From Aptenodytes patagonicus (lineage: Eukaryota > Chordata > Aves > Sphenisciformes > Spheniscidae), in assembly GCF_965638725.1 (NCBI RefSeq), contig NC_134949.1:124494294-124558293 (forward strand): a stretch of DNA of 64,000 nucleotides, given 5' to 3'. Under the pieces are notes generated by a model. It saw only the letters and a list, made by a program, of their open reading frames with translations, was not told where the DNA came from and did no database searches. The position numbers were made by a program, and so were the translations under genes. Below, in pieces: positions 10,644 through 23,903 of the stretch; positions within the stretch are counted from its first letter, which is position 1, and each line of letters begins with the position of its first letter.

Positions 10644-13600
10644 CTGTGACTTGTAGAACCTGCCCCATCTCAGACAGACAACTCAGGGAAACACTGCAAT
10701 AAAATATTAATGCTCAGTAGTGGAAGGGGAAACCCAGCTGACCAGGAAAAGGGTCTGGAGAAGCGAATTTAAGAGGCAAAAACATGCTGCTGACAAAATT
10801 GGAGTACACGGAGAGAATGTGTTTGTTTTCCTTTAATTATTTGCACATTGTTAACTATGTATTACTAAGCAAACGTCAGCTAAACAGTGTATGTCAAATA
10901 CTTAGTAAATAACGATACATAACCCCTGGACAAGCCTGCCACACATCAGTTACTTAGAAGGTGATCATAAGCAATTAAAATTGTTTAATTTGGGGGGCAC
11001 AAATGGCAGTCTGTAGAAATGCACATCATTTCTCTGCACTGCTGGCATCATATAAGGTCACATGGAGAGTCTCAGGAAGAGCAAACATTGGTAGTTTAAT
11101 GTCTCTGATCTTTTTCAGGGCTGTGCAAACTGCTCTAGATAATTCTGCCCTCATTCTCTTGAGCCTCCTCTCCAAGCTCAGGTAACTTGCTTGTGATGGG
11201 TGAAAACTGCTGTTTCTTGGTACTCTATTTTTTTCACTGATAACATTATGTTTAGAAAGACATTTACCAGCAGTTATCGCACTGTGGTACTTCAGTGCTT
11301 CTCCATCGTCTCCCTCTGCTTACTGCAGTGCCTCAGACCCTGTGGAGGGGTGACTGTCAGGGAAAGGTTTAGCATGAAAACTGCTGCACTGTACCTACCT
11401 GCTACAGCCAGGCAGAAACGGGACCATACTTCTACTGTGCCTACTGATCTTAATTTCTCTTTCCTTTTGCCTGACAGAAATACTCAAGCTTTTGTTTTTC
11501 TCGGTTTTGCAGGACAAGCCATGTTTGTATTTCAATGCCCAAGTAATGCACAAATGGAAATATAAAGATCTTACCATTTCACAGGTGGGAAGGTCTGAAG
11601 GACACGAAACCATACGACAAAATCATTTCTTGTGAGATTTCCTGTGCGATTTTTAGTCTAAAGGAGATCTTCTTTCCCACAAAATGACAGAGGGAGAGGA
11701 ACTTGGCAGCTCACAGAGCACTATACCTGGGAGAAATGCACTAGTTGTGCAGCAGCTTCCCCAAAGGGTCATTTGTTTTTTGCAGTGCTTTTCTGGGCAG
11801 ACCCAGAAGTGTGGGTGCAGTATTTGACAGGATCTCCCTGGCCCCGGAGGGAGGCATCAGCAGGCTGCAGACAGAGAGGGCCAGCAGCAACCAGTGCTGT
11901 CGTGCTGTCTTCCCTGCTGTCTCAGGCACCCCTCTGGGTTGGTGTCCTACCAGGTCCTTTCTTGGTGGCACGCCGAGACCAGTGACCCCTGGATGGGTTT
12001 CCCCAAAGGAGTGTGCCGTTCCTAAGGCTCATGTGTTTCTAATCCCTTTCTCTGCTGCTGAAATTTAGCTTTGAAGTGAGTGGGAAATTTGGAGTTTTCA
12101 TTACAAGGGCAATGAGATTAAATAAAAAAAAATATTGAAGTCCCTTTGAAACAGTATTACCTTCCTGTGCTCAGACCAAGTACTCAGTGATCCTGCTGCT
12201 TTGGTTGGAAAAATTCATTTGACTGGTGGGAAAGAGGGGGGAAATTTTCTGCAGAAGTCAAGAAGATTAATTGAATTACGTTAAAGTTACAGCTCATTAA
12301 AAACAAACCCTCATCTGAAATTTTGACCTGTCTCAGTTTTTAATGTAGTCTCCCATTCAACAATGATTTAATACTGTTTCTTTTCCACAGCTAGACAAAA
12401 TACTTTCAGAGCTAGCATGAAAGAGTTAGGATTTTTCAAGCAAGTAAGTTGAAATCAAGAAAAAGACTTTATCTAGTGAGGGACGTGTGTATGAGAGAGA
12501 CCTTAGTATGCTCTCTAAAGGTTTGAGAAAGCTAATACAGAAAAAAATTTGTAAGTGGATCACAGGGATTCCAGATTAAAATGTGCCACAGTTGTGGAGA
12601 CCCTTGAAGTGATTGCCAGCGTGCCTGCATGGCTGTGGAAGCAGAACAGAGAGATTTCTGCAGTTCTCAATGGTGTGGCTTCACCAGCTTCTGCCTGTGC
12701 CGGCTCAGAGGTCCTTCAACTCCACAGTCAGCAGAGCTTCTGGACTGTCTTTTCTGCATTTAAGCCCTTATCTTATATTATGGTCTAATTTACGTTTCAT
12801 TATACTCCATGGTTTTAATTGTCCTGTAAAAGGAAATATGACTTGTATTATTTGCTGTAAGTTCTGAACATGCTCTTGGTTGACAGGGGAGGCTGCATCT
12901 TGAGTGACGGCGTTTTAGGCTTTAGATTTCCAAGTATTGTGTGATTTATTCCATAATGGTGTGGTTTACATGTAGCCATAGATCTGTTGCACAATGGCTT
13001 TAAAAATGATTGTGGTTTGACATTTTGACTAGTGTCTCATTTTAATTGGATCCCTTCAGGGTAGATGAGAGCTGCGGAGCCTTTGGAGCTACTTAGCCCA
13101 GCATTAATCGGACTTTTTCAAAATAAGCTGGGAAATTAAGAAACCCAAATAATTCATTCTGAATTAATTAACACTAGAAACGGAAGGAACGGTCTATTCG
13201 AGAAGGAGCGTCAGACCTCAACGAAAACCTCGAGGCTGGACTCTCAGGCCCTGCTGTGATGGGCATCGAGTGAAGCCAGGGCAGCGGGTGGTGACGGAGG
13301 AGCATTCCCGCTGGGCTGGGCAGCTGCTTGCCCCTGCACGTCCCGGCCTGGTGGCTCCGCAGCTCCCCGCACCATCTGTCCCTGCTGCCTGGCACGGGGG
13401 GACGGCAGCGGCAGGATTAGGTTGCTCTGCAGTGGGCTTGCGCTTGCACCTGTTCACCTCGCTGCATACTGTATTTTAAATACACCGTGAGCTGATGAGA
13501 CCTCTGATGGTTGCTCTTAACTGCTGTCTCACTCCTTTAAACTCGAAGCATTTTTAATGAGCGGTAATGAGCCTTTGTATATGTTGCAGCTTTCTGTTAG

Positions 13601-15085
13601 GACTTAATGACAGTGTTTCGGTCTGTTTGTTTTATGTTTGCACAGGCTAGGGAATCACCACTGAGTGTTGCGCAAATACTTGCCGGGCAAGTTACCTAAG
13701 GAGTAAAATTAATTGCCATCTTACTTCATTGTGGGTTTTTTTTATTATGTTTAATGTTCAATTAGAGCTTTATGGGCTGTAACCAGCATCGTAAGAGTTG
13801 CCACTTCTCTGTGGCGCACGCCAGGGTGGATACTGTTCATATCGCTCCCCCATCCCCATTTCTGGGTCAGAACTATGCAGGCAGAGTTGAAAGCTGAATT
13901 TTGGTCCTTGTTATATTGGAGGAGGCAAAATAAATTATGTGGATTAGGTAGAGACTTTTTTTTTTTTTGAGGCAGCCAACCTTACATGGCAACATTTTTA
14001 TTGTTTTGCTTTCAAATGGGAACAAAAAAGGTCCTGCTGACAGTGCTGGGATTAGCTCCATGTATCTGAAATCAGCAATTAGATACTACTTTGGATAGTC
14101 CTGTTACCATACAACTGGTGTAATTAAAACTTTAATTTATCTTCTAAATGCTTATTATTCCTGTTCAACAGGCAAGGAGCTGAGCTGCACAGAAATTTGA
14201 GCAATGTTGCAGAGTGAAAGTGGCTTGTGAGCAGGAGCCAGCCTGCTAAGCCACTTTCTGTCTGCATTGATTTTGACACACAGCTGGGCTCCTGCTGCAA
14301 GGTACCTGTGCTGGGGTGGGGATGCTGGATATCTGCCCATGGGTTAGGCTGTAGAGGACTTGGTCACATCCGTGACATTATGTCCTGTTTGCTTCAACAG
14401 GAAGTTGGGACCATGCTCCGGCTCCTGGTATGTGTGGGCTGTTCCTCTCCAGAGCATAGGCTGAGGTGGCTCCCTCTGCCTGACTGGGAGCGTGGACACT
14501 GTTTCAGTGTACCCCATCAGCAATTTTTCTTGCAGCTAGAATGAAAGGTTTTATCAAGCTTAATATTTGCACCATGCAATCTATGAAAATGACAGAATAA
14601 TTCCCTTAAGCTGATGCCTATATGAGGGTAAGGTTACAACCCCACCTTTGATTAGAATTAATAACAAAGTTGATGCCACCTCCAGATTCATTACTCTCAG
14701 AAAGTCACCCTGTACAGTTATTTTGAGGTTATGGTTTGTTCATCCTGTCTACTGCTATTTAGGCTTATGCTTTGCACTGCCTTACAGTGCTACAAGGGTT
14801 TGGTGTGGTGACCCACAGTGACTTGATGCATTTCTTCACAGCGCACTTAATTTAGGATTTCACAGAATCATAGAATCAGAGAATAGTTTGGGTTGGAAGG
14901 GACCTCTAAAGGTCATCTAGTCCAACCCCCCTGCTGTGGGCAGGGACATCTTCAACTAGATCCGGTTGCTCAGAGCCCCGTCCAACCTGACCTGGAATGT
15001 TTCCAGGGATGGGACATCCACCACCTCTCTGGGCAACCTGGGCCAGTGCTTCACCACCCACAGCGTAAAAAATTTCTTCCTTATA

Positions 15086-15109
15086 TCTAGTCTATATAGA
15101 TAGACTAGA
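15086..15109. repeat. Perfect 10-bp inverted repeat inside the CR1 copy
   Basis: The arms tctagtctat and atagactaga flank a 4-base loop (atag). The structure sits where CR1 copies normally continue the ORF2 C-terminus (a GFKLKEGRFRLDIRKKFF-like stretch). Here it replaces or expands that sequence and creates the TAG stop and frame change. Confidence 0.8.
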
Positions 15110-16279
15110 TCCCTTTAGTTTAAAGCCATTCCCCCTTGTCCTGTCGCAAGAGGCCCTGCTAAAAAGTTTGCTGCCATCTTTTTTATAAGCCCCCTTATAG
15201 TACTGAAAGGCCGCAATAACGTCTCCCCGAAGCCTTCTCTTCTCTAGGCTGAACAACCCCAACTCTCTCAGCCTTTCTTCATAGGAGAGGTGTTCCAGCC
15301 CCCTGATCATTTTTGTGACCCTCCTCTGGACCCACTCCAACAGGTCCATGTCCTTCTTGTGCTGAGGGCTCCAGAGCTGGACACAGTACTCCAGGTGGGG
15401 TCTCACCAGAGCAGAGTAGAGGGGCAGAATCACCTCCCTCGACCTGCTGGCCACGCTGCTTTTGATGCAGCCCAGGATACGATTGGCCTTCTGGGCTGCG
15501 AGCGCACATTGCTGGCTCATGTCCAGCTTTTCATCCACCGGTACCCCCAAGTCCTTCTCGGCAGGGCTGCTCTCAATCCCTTCATCCCCCAGCCTGTATT
15601 GATACCAGGGGTTGCCCCGACCCAGGTGCAGGGCCTTGCACTTGGCCTTGTTAAACCTCATGAGGTTCACACGGGCCCACTTCTCGAGCTTGTCCAGGTC
15701 CCTCTGGATGGCATCCCGTCCCTCTGGCGTGTCAACCGCACCACTCAGCTTGGTGTCATCTGCAAACTTGCTGAGGGTGTGCTCGATCCCACTGTCTATG
15801 TCATTGATGAAGATATTAAACAGTACTGGTCCCAATACGGACCCCTGTGGGATGCCACTCATCACCGATCTCCATCTGGAAATTGAGCCATTGACCACTA
15901 CCCTCTGGACGCGACCATCGAACCAATTCCTCACCCACCGGACAGTCCACCCATCAGATCCATACCTCTCCAGTTTAGAGAGAAGGATGTTGTGGGGGAC
16001 TGTGCCAAAGGCCTTACAGAGGTCCAAGTAGACGACATCTGTAGCCCTTCCCGTGTCCACTGACGTAGTCACTCCATCATAGAAGGCCACTAGGTTAGTC
16101 AGGCAGGACTTGCCCTTGGTGAAGCCCTGCTGGCTGTCTCGAATCACCTCCCTGTCCTGCATGTGCCTTAGCATAGCTTCCAGGAGGATCTGTTCCATGA
16201 TCTTCCCAGGCACAGAGGTGAGACTGACTGGCCTGTAGTTCCCCGGGTCTTCCTTTTTTCCCTTTTTAAAAATGGGGGT
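15092..16279 (-). pseudogene. CR1 ORF2 reverse transcriptase fragment (about 395 codons open)
   Basis: This is the C-terminal half of the CR1 ORF2 protein, which in intact elements has an N-terminal endonuclease and a reverse transcriptase. Reading on the minus strand, the frame is open from about 16279 ([19 protein letters not shown]) to a TAG at 15092. Recognisable reverse-transcriptase blocks are [54 protein letters not shown] and the catalytic-site block [11 protein letters not shown]. The last contains F-A-D-D, the usual Y/F-x-D-D catalytic motif. LALAAQK-like and [15 protein letters not shown] motifs of the CR1 C-terminus follow. There is no endonuclease and no start codon, because the element is 5' truncated. 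The C-terminal end is lost through a frame change and stop at a small inverted repeat (15086..15109). The frame is not expected to make a functional protein. Confidence 0.9.
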
Positions 16280-17550
16280 TCATGGTAGCTTACACAATAA
16301 ATATGTTGTGTTATGCACTCTCACCGTATATCATTTCACTTTGTGATGGGAGCCATCAAAAATAAAAATGCTATAAAAAGTTAGGGGAAAGGGATACTCC
16401 AGAATCATGGAACCAAATGCATGTTTGGGCCAAAATACAGCGATTTTCAGCTCTAGGTCAGCCTACTGCAGATTATACATAACGACAGCCTCATTCAGCT
16501 TTTGTTTTACTTGGGGCGGTCTTTATTACAACAGGACTTTTTATTTTCAAATTCCACTCCTGTGATAAAAAAAGGACTCTAAATGAAATGAAGAGGGCAA
16601 GAATTACAGCCCATTACTGACTGCATCTTTTTGGCTGACAGCCACGATATCAAGCCAATTTCGAGGTTTGGCGATTTTCTGCCAGGACTTAGCAGAATGA
16701 GGCGGACTTTCTGCTGCAAAAAATTGAATGGACTATACCATAAGAATGACCCATTTTCAATCATTGCATGGGAATTTTGCTTCACAGTTCAGCCTGGAGT
16801 AAGACCTCAGCAGCAGAGGACTCAACTGGGCACAGAAAACAGTGGTGTCCTTATTTCTGGGGTGAGTGGGGTTTCACTCATATACAGGAGTACAGAATTT
16901 GATCTGGGGTCTCCAGCTGGGAGCTGAGACTTCCATGTGCACATGCGATGCTCCTATTAAATTACTTTCACCCTGTCTTTATTCATAATTTCCTTTGCTG
17001 AGGTATCGCTTGTAGAGATTTTGATCTACTTTGTCAAAAGTTCGTTTGTATGATAAGAACTTTTTAAAAACAAACCCAAACATTGGGTAGGGAAATTCGC
17101 TACCCCTTGAGATTAATTCCTACAGCCTCTGTGTCAGTGCTTATGATGAAACTAGTTTACTGTAGGAATTATGAAGAAGGAGAGGTGCTGACCCGTAGCA
17201 TTAGAGCTGACTTTTGCACCTTGCCTGGGGCAAGGGTGAGAAGTCGGGAGAATTTTACTTAAACGCTGTGATAACGGCACTAATACTGAGGTAATTAGAT
17301 GAATGTGCACCTAGTGTCTGAAACTCCAGTATGGTGCTCAAAAAAGCTACAGTGACTTTCTAGGTTTGAATCTGAGCATTGCTCCTGTGTTCATTAAGTA
17401 TCACCAAGCAGCGTTCTACAAGGCAGAGAGATGGTCTCTGCCCGGATGACCTTTTGGTCTCAAATATATTTGGTGCGAGATTTGTCAGTCTGTTATTTTT
17501 AGATGTTAAGGAGAATGAGAAAGCAATGTGTGCTATTAAAAACAAGCAAA

Positions 17551-17660
17551 AGGCTAGGAGTCAAGAACTCCTGATTGATACCTTGGTTCTCCTGCAGATA
17601 TTGTGTGGGCTTTGGCAAATTACCTAGCTTTGCTGGATCTGTTTTATTGGTGTGCCACAA
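17551..17660 (+). repeat. MIR-like ancient SINE fragment
   Basis: The plus strand has the order of motifs seen in the MIR core: ctaggagtcaagaactcctg, then ttctcctgcagatattgtgtg, then ggctttggcaaattacctag. The last corresponds to the conserved 'TGTGACCTTGGGCAAGTCAC' block. It is strongly diverged, so this is a by-eye assignment. Confidence 0.45.
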
Positions 17661-18504
17661 GGGACATGCTGAGATTTAAAGGCAGTAGATGTGTTTGCAG
17701 TATATTCTCTTCCTCATCTGGACTTTCACTGCCAAATTTGTACTAAACAATTCTCCCTGCTGTGAAAATGATTGCCTCAAAAAAGAACAGAGATTTAGAA
17801 TAAAATTTCCATAGTGCCACCAAGTTATTGTCAGAAACATTCCATATTAGTTAATTTGTTCTCTTTAATCAATTTTTTCAATGTCAAAACTGATGGGTTT
17901 TTTTCTGTAAATGATTCGAGTAATTTGGTATTCTATTTTCATATTTCTTATTTAATCAGAACAAGAAGCTGATCACTATATTTGAAATTTTATGGCTTTG
18001 ATCCAATGCCATCTGTGAATTCTGATCGGAGGTCTTTGTGGTAGCTGCTGTCTTCATCTCACAGCTGATGACGGGACCAGGGACAAGCTCCACATCAGAA
18101 AATGTGAGCTGCCATGGAGTGGGCTGGAGCGGCTGGCCTGACCATCAGCCACGGCAATAAAATCACATTCCCCGTGGGAGAAGGCATATATTATTGGGTC
18201 ACGTTTGCACAAGAGGTGAATATGCATAGGAAATTGAGCTGGTGAGAAGCCATAATTTCGTCAATGGGACTTTCTGACACTCCAAAATCTATTTCTTTCT
18301 AAACAAGATGAAAAGAAAGAACAAGTATAAAAAAATCTATTGATATTAAGTTAAATTCTAAAGAAAGTCTAACTTGGATCAGTGAAAGCATTCTGTTTAC
18401 ATTCTGACTTCTTCCAATGTGATGTATAGTATAATGCAGCATCTAAATTAGAAAAAGATGGCCATGTTTTAGTCTTTTTCAAAATATTAAAAAAATGCAC
18501 ATTT

Positions 18505-18525
18505 CCCCCCCCCCCCCCCCCCCCC
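18505..18525. repeat. C21 homopolymer
   Basis: Twenty-one consecutive C bases on the plus strand, flanked by AT-rich DNA. In the KCNJ6 pre-mRNA this is a run of 21 G. The length is likely polymorphic and prone to sequencing error. Confidence 0.95.
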
Positions 18526-21500
18526 GTAGGAGATTTCAGTGCCAGTGAAATTATATTTTCCAATGGAAAAATGCTGAGTTAGGAATGTTTGACTTACTTG
18601 GTTAATATTTCTCCTATCAGGAATTAAATATACTTCATTGAGTATTTTGTATCTAATTTCTTGGTTTCTAATTGCATGTGGCTTAATCTGAGAAATGGTA
18701 CATGCGTAAGGCAGAAAAGCTTGTCTGATTCAATCTCAAATGTGCTGCCACTTTTAGCTAACAGTACCATATCCATTCTCAACAAACAGCTTCTCGAAGA
18801 GACAATACAATTACTGTTCAGCCAATATTTAACCTTCATTTAGCCTTATATTCAGGCCATGCCCAGCAAATCAAGCTGCCTGATGTGTATGAATTTGAAT
18901 CATTTTTTCAGCTGTGCTTTTTTAAATGAATGATGATTACATTTTTCTGTCGACTAAATCTGTGGAAATTTAATATGTCAAATAACGCAGCGTCTGACCA
19001 GAGAAAGAAGCTTGTTCCAGAACTGGTGCTCGGAGTCCTTGGAAACAGGAGACTCAATTCGGTGGAGCTGGAACATGAAGTACCAGGATTTTGTACCCTG
19101 CTCTGTGTTTGACTGTTGGGATACATTTATAGATTTGGTGGTTTCTCAGACATTGAATCAGCACCACGCAAGGGCTTTATTTCTCCTAGCAGATACCCGT
19201 GCAGGAGGATATAGGGGAATTTTGTTTTAAAGAAGCTGCAGTACGTGGTTGTATCTTCAGTGGCTCTGCTTTCAAAACGCAAAGTGCTGAGTAAACAGAA
19301 GACCTGTCCCGACCTTTTAAAAATACATTGCTTCTAATCTGCGGGCTTCCTCCTGAATTCTGGCCCGCAGATGGGACGCTCTCCTCTGGCACGGTGCGTG
19401 GGCAGCCTGCTCTGCAATTGCCTGACAAACAGCCGGGAGCAGGCAGCAAAGGCACTGGGCTCCAGCTGAGCCGCCTGCTGCTGCCTCACCGGAGAAGGGT
19501 CTTGGCAGGATTTTTCGCTAAGCAGTGCAACCTGACCCATCAGGGCTGAGGCACGGCATGGAGCAGAGAGGACCCTAGGTGGCAGGGGGTGTGAGGAAGA
19601 CCCCTGGCAGTACATTAAGGCTAACAGTCCTGTTTATGGTTTTGGACCTCTCCAGCTGTCTTGCCAGGTGGCTTCCATAACAGAGAGGATGACCAGCCAG
19701 CAAGAATCACAGCCTTTGCATGAGTTCCTGTTGGCTCCCTATTTCTTTCCCACAGCCATAAGTGACATCTTTAATTCTTATACCAAAGAACCTCAGGAAA
19801 TACATAGTTCACACAAATATTCCAGTTTAGATACCTTGGCATTTGAAAGCACTTTGGGCTCAGTCTGTTTTATGGTCTCTCTCCAGTCACTAGATTCACT
19901 GCTGCTGGGGAAAAACATCTCATAAAAGCACCAGGAGAGGAGAGGATGGGGGACACCCAGCTGCACACCGGTATGCAGCGATGCTGTGCCTCAGCTGGCT
20001 TCCTGCAGCATGATCTCAGGCTGAGAGAAGCTAAAGGGAGTCCCTTTTCCTCCAGGGGCTCTGAGTCCCCTGCCCTTTTCCTCACCTTTTATGAAGGGGT
20101 GGAGGGCCACAGGAAAATCTAGTTTTGGCTAAAAGAAGGGTGAAGAAGGAGCTGCCTGAGCTGCTGCATTACACATCTTGGGGAAGAAAGCAGTAGAACA
20201 GCTCCTATTCTTCTCTGTTCCGCATAAGCCCAAAGGCTAAATAAGATTGGCACCTCAGAAGCAGGTTCCTCTCTCTCCACTCCTAGCTGGGGAGGCAGAA
20301 GATGGGAAAGGGACAGATATAAATCGCAGGTAGGAAATGAAGAAAAGAAAAATGCATCCTCTGACAATTCTAAGCTTCATAGTTTGATAAAACCCTATGT
20401 CTTTTTGGAAACTCCAGCTTTGAGGAGCAGTTTGGATGGTAACTGCTTCTTCTCCAAAATGTTCGGGCTAACATTGCAGGACACAATCGCTCAGATGCAC
20501 CTGCAGCAAGCCTCCCAGGGCAATACCCAGGGACAGCATTAGTCAAGCTGGATGCTCTACAGGTTGCCTGCTTAACTGCTGAGAATATAGACCCTAAATG
20601 CATTTGTCCTTGGAAAGGGGTAGAAGCATTGCTTATGTGAGATCTCTTCCAAGATGACCAATCTTTTGTGGAAAAATATAGCTGACTGCTATATTTGCTC
20701 TATGCTACATAATGCATAGCACATGCAACCCGCTTGAGGAACTTGTATTTAGCACACGGTAGTAACTGGGACCGAGACTATAACAAGGCATGTTCGGGCA
20801 GTGCCAAAATCCCACATTAGCATTAATGCCAAGGGGTGGCTGGGAGAAAAACCTGTTTAGTTGGAATGATGCTTGCTGTGAAAGACACTTTTTCTGTAAT
20901 GGTTTGTAGCTGCTGCACACTTGCGCTGTCATGACTGTGAGATAAACGTTTAATTAAAATATACGTGTGATCTATTTCACCTCTTGCTGTGCAGACTTCT
21001 TAAACACGTAATTTGAGTCTGCATGTTTGGATGGCTTTTGTTTCTCTTCTTAAAATGCTACTTACAAAGAGAACAGAACATCCAAGGTTTGCTCTATCCT
21101 GAACTTTACTGACTTAGAGCTTTTTATAAAAATGTCACATTTTACTGTGGAAATGTTTGTGAACCCAGGATTAAAGACAAAACAGTGTGAACATGCAGCT
21201 TGGCATGCTGTAAAATTCAGGAAATAAGGAAGATCACTAGCTTTTTGACAACAAAATCTGTGGGTGATTACCCACAAAGTATTCTGGTGGTTTTTTCTAG
21301 GTTTGTGGCTAATGGCATTGCTGAAGCCTGGTTTAGCTGTTCTGAAATCGGAGGAGGAGATGAAAGAGAGTTCAGGATAAAGCACTTGTTTCTGCCAGGC
21401 AGATGTTGGTGAGAAGTGATGTTTAGAAATGCAGCATAAATAAAGACGATTTATGTTCTATCCAAAATCACTTGGATTTTTGATAAGCAACAAAACATTT

Positions 21501-23873
21501 CAGTGGGGTTGCCTGGGCAGTTTCATAACGGTGCATCCTTTTAGGTGGGCTGGAAAACAAGCTAAATGTGGGTAGCTGGTACTTGCTTTTAGAAAGGACA
21601 GCTTGAAGAAATCAGTTTTTCTAAAGATATCTTAGTTTCGGAGATGATATTTTTGATTTAGATTTCACCCGAAAGAGTCCCAAGAGGACTGGTTTAGAGG
21701 TGCTCCGTGGTTTTCAGAAGAAAGCTCTAAATCCTGACAGCATCGCTGAAACTGCCATAGCTGCCATTTGAGAAGGCCAGCTGTTATCACACGTCAGCCT
21801 ACAAAAAGCAGCTGGGCATGGGGATGTGTGGGAGCTGGATCGGTCCAGCTCTGTAGCACTGGCTAATAACAGCACAGCTGCTTTCTGGTTCTTTAACCAA
21901 GCAAACAAGCAACCAGCCCTTTCTCTGGGCGTTTTGGACGAAGCTCAGCTCCTTGAAGGTGTTACCCTTTGGTGACGGTGGTTGGACCCGTGCTTAATTC
22001 AGCTGGCAGCTCCTCCTCTCTTCTCTCTGGTGGCTTAAGCATGGACCTGCCCTTAGCCCCATTCCTGTTCCTGTGACCTGTTGGCAGCATAGCCCTTGGG
22101 AGGTGGAAAAATTTTGCTCGGATGTTTTGAAGCATGTCGCCGGTTTTACAAGTCTTCAGTGTAAGAGCTGAAGGGGCTCAGTGCTGCGGTCCTGTCTGAA
22201 GGACCCCCACACTGTACGTGGCCCAGAACTAACTTACCTGCTCTGGGAGGGGGAGGAGGAATATCTGGGCTAATTTTGCTAGTATTTCAAGTGAAGGGTT
22301 TGGATAGCAGACCTTATACCCTTTCATTTTCTTAATGGGAGAGAGTTTAAGCAACCAAATATTTGTTCATGCTATTATTTAGTGTGATTGGTCAACTCCT
22401 TTATAAAAATCTTTTTAAGGGAAACTGTTAAACACACTAAGCTTAAAAATTCATCTGTCATAACAATAATCTTTAATTAAAATTTAAATTAGGTTTATTG
22501 ATTCAGCTATGTTATCTTTATCGTAACAAAGGAATCAGCCAATCGCAGACTTCATGCAGCTCTGATTTTTGATGAACTTTTGCAGGCCTTCTAGCAGTTA
22601 TGCAAAGAAAATCATCTGCGCTGTTAAAAACCTCCCACTGAATAGCAGGTGGCTTTTGATTTTTTTTCCTTTTTTTTTTCAGTTCATAGGATGAGACTTA
22701 TTAAGTTGATGCTTTCAGGTTAATAATATTGGCTATACATCAACTTTAGCAGCACATTTTTGGAATGCAGGACTGAGCAAAACCTGGCTTCCTCAGGGAA
22801 TGAGATGCAAAATCTTTCACTTCTGAAACACTATTTAATATTCAAGTTATGTCAAAATTTGTATCCATATTTTAGCTGCTTGGAATCCTGTCTGATAATA
22901 GGTGCTATTAATATACCTGCTAGTAGTTCAACGACCATTTTAGAAAAATTAATATTTCACTTGGTTTTAATTGGCTTTGGTTTTGTTTGAGGTGGTGAGG
23001 AAGAAGCTGATTCTGATCTTTAATTACTGCCTGCATTTAGCAATGAGTCCAATAAAGGAGAACAGCAGCAGTAGAGTTGGAATTTTAGGAAAGCTTCAAT
23101 ACTACTCTCCTGATATTTCTATTCTGGGAAAACATAGGAAAAACACATTTCAAGCTCTAGGCTTTTCAATCTAGCACTTTCCTCAATGCCTAAATTCATT
23201 TAAAAGGAAAAAAAAGAAACAAAAACCCAGCAAAAAATTATTTTGCTCTATTCCTTCTTCATGTGGTGTAAATATTTAAACTAACTGTTTCTGGGAGGAG
23301 CATAGACAAATCAATCCATGAGAATATGTGTCTGATTTTGCCTCAAATATTTCCAGCTGGTGATGGAGCAGAGAAATTCTGAGTTTCTTTGACACGTGCA
23401 CCTCGTTTATGGAAGCAACGAAGAGTCATTAGGACTTTTTAGCACCCCAAAATTCTCCTTAGTTTAACAACGTTTATCTCAGCTGGTGAGAAAAACTAAT
23501 TGTTTTAGTAAGGAAAAAATAATGAGCTTGAGAAGAGGTGGCTAGGTATGTCATAAGCTGTCTGAAGAAGCAAGGAAAAGAGGGTGCTCACACTCAAAAT
23601 TGCGCAGTTCCCAGAGGAGAGGTACCTAAGATAGTGCAGAGGAGTCCTGAAACAAAATGACTGGGCTTTTGAAGCGGGAAGCACCACGTATAAAAGCCTG
23701 AATAATGTTGTCTGGTTTTCCTGAGGAATTTGTGTTCAACACTGAGGATGGGCTTGGTGTTCAGCAAAGATGCTAAGCTTTTTCTCCTGGAACAATGAAC
23801 ACAAAGCACTTGTTTGGCAAAGGAGTATTTGTCTCGGGATGTTGTGGTGCTGGATGAAAGCTGGGTGGGTACA

Positions 23874-23903
23874 CAGGGCATGAGCTGTCAGGGCATGAGC
23901 TGT
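23874..23903. repeat. Perfect 15-bp tandem duplication
   Basis: The unit cagggcatgagctgt occurs twice, head to tail, with no mismatch. Confidence 0.97.

Larger units (their letters stand above)
14861..16280 (-). mobile_element. CR1 LINE retrotransposon, 5'-truncated, about 1.4 kb
   Basis: This non-LTR retrotransposon copy is inserted in the KCNJ6 intron in the same orientation as the gene. Its 3' end (14861) has the CR1 octamer-type tail, read as cacagaatcatagaatcag on the plus strand. The typical CR1 3' UTR motifs follow (ggttggaagggacctctaaa, ggtcatctagtccaaccccc). The body encodes reverse transcriptase. Similarity stops at about 16280, just upstream of the [19 protein letters not shown] motif, which is the usual severe 5' truncation. 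As expected for CR1, no target-site duplication is obvious. The long open frame suggests a fairly young copy compared with the other two fragments. Confidence 0.95.

Noticed and set aside
15290..16031. Plus-strand open frames of 198 and 139 codons
   Set aside because: They are antisense to the CR1 reverse-transcriptase frame and have no similarity of their own.
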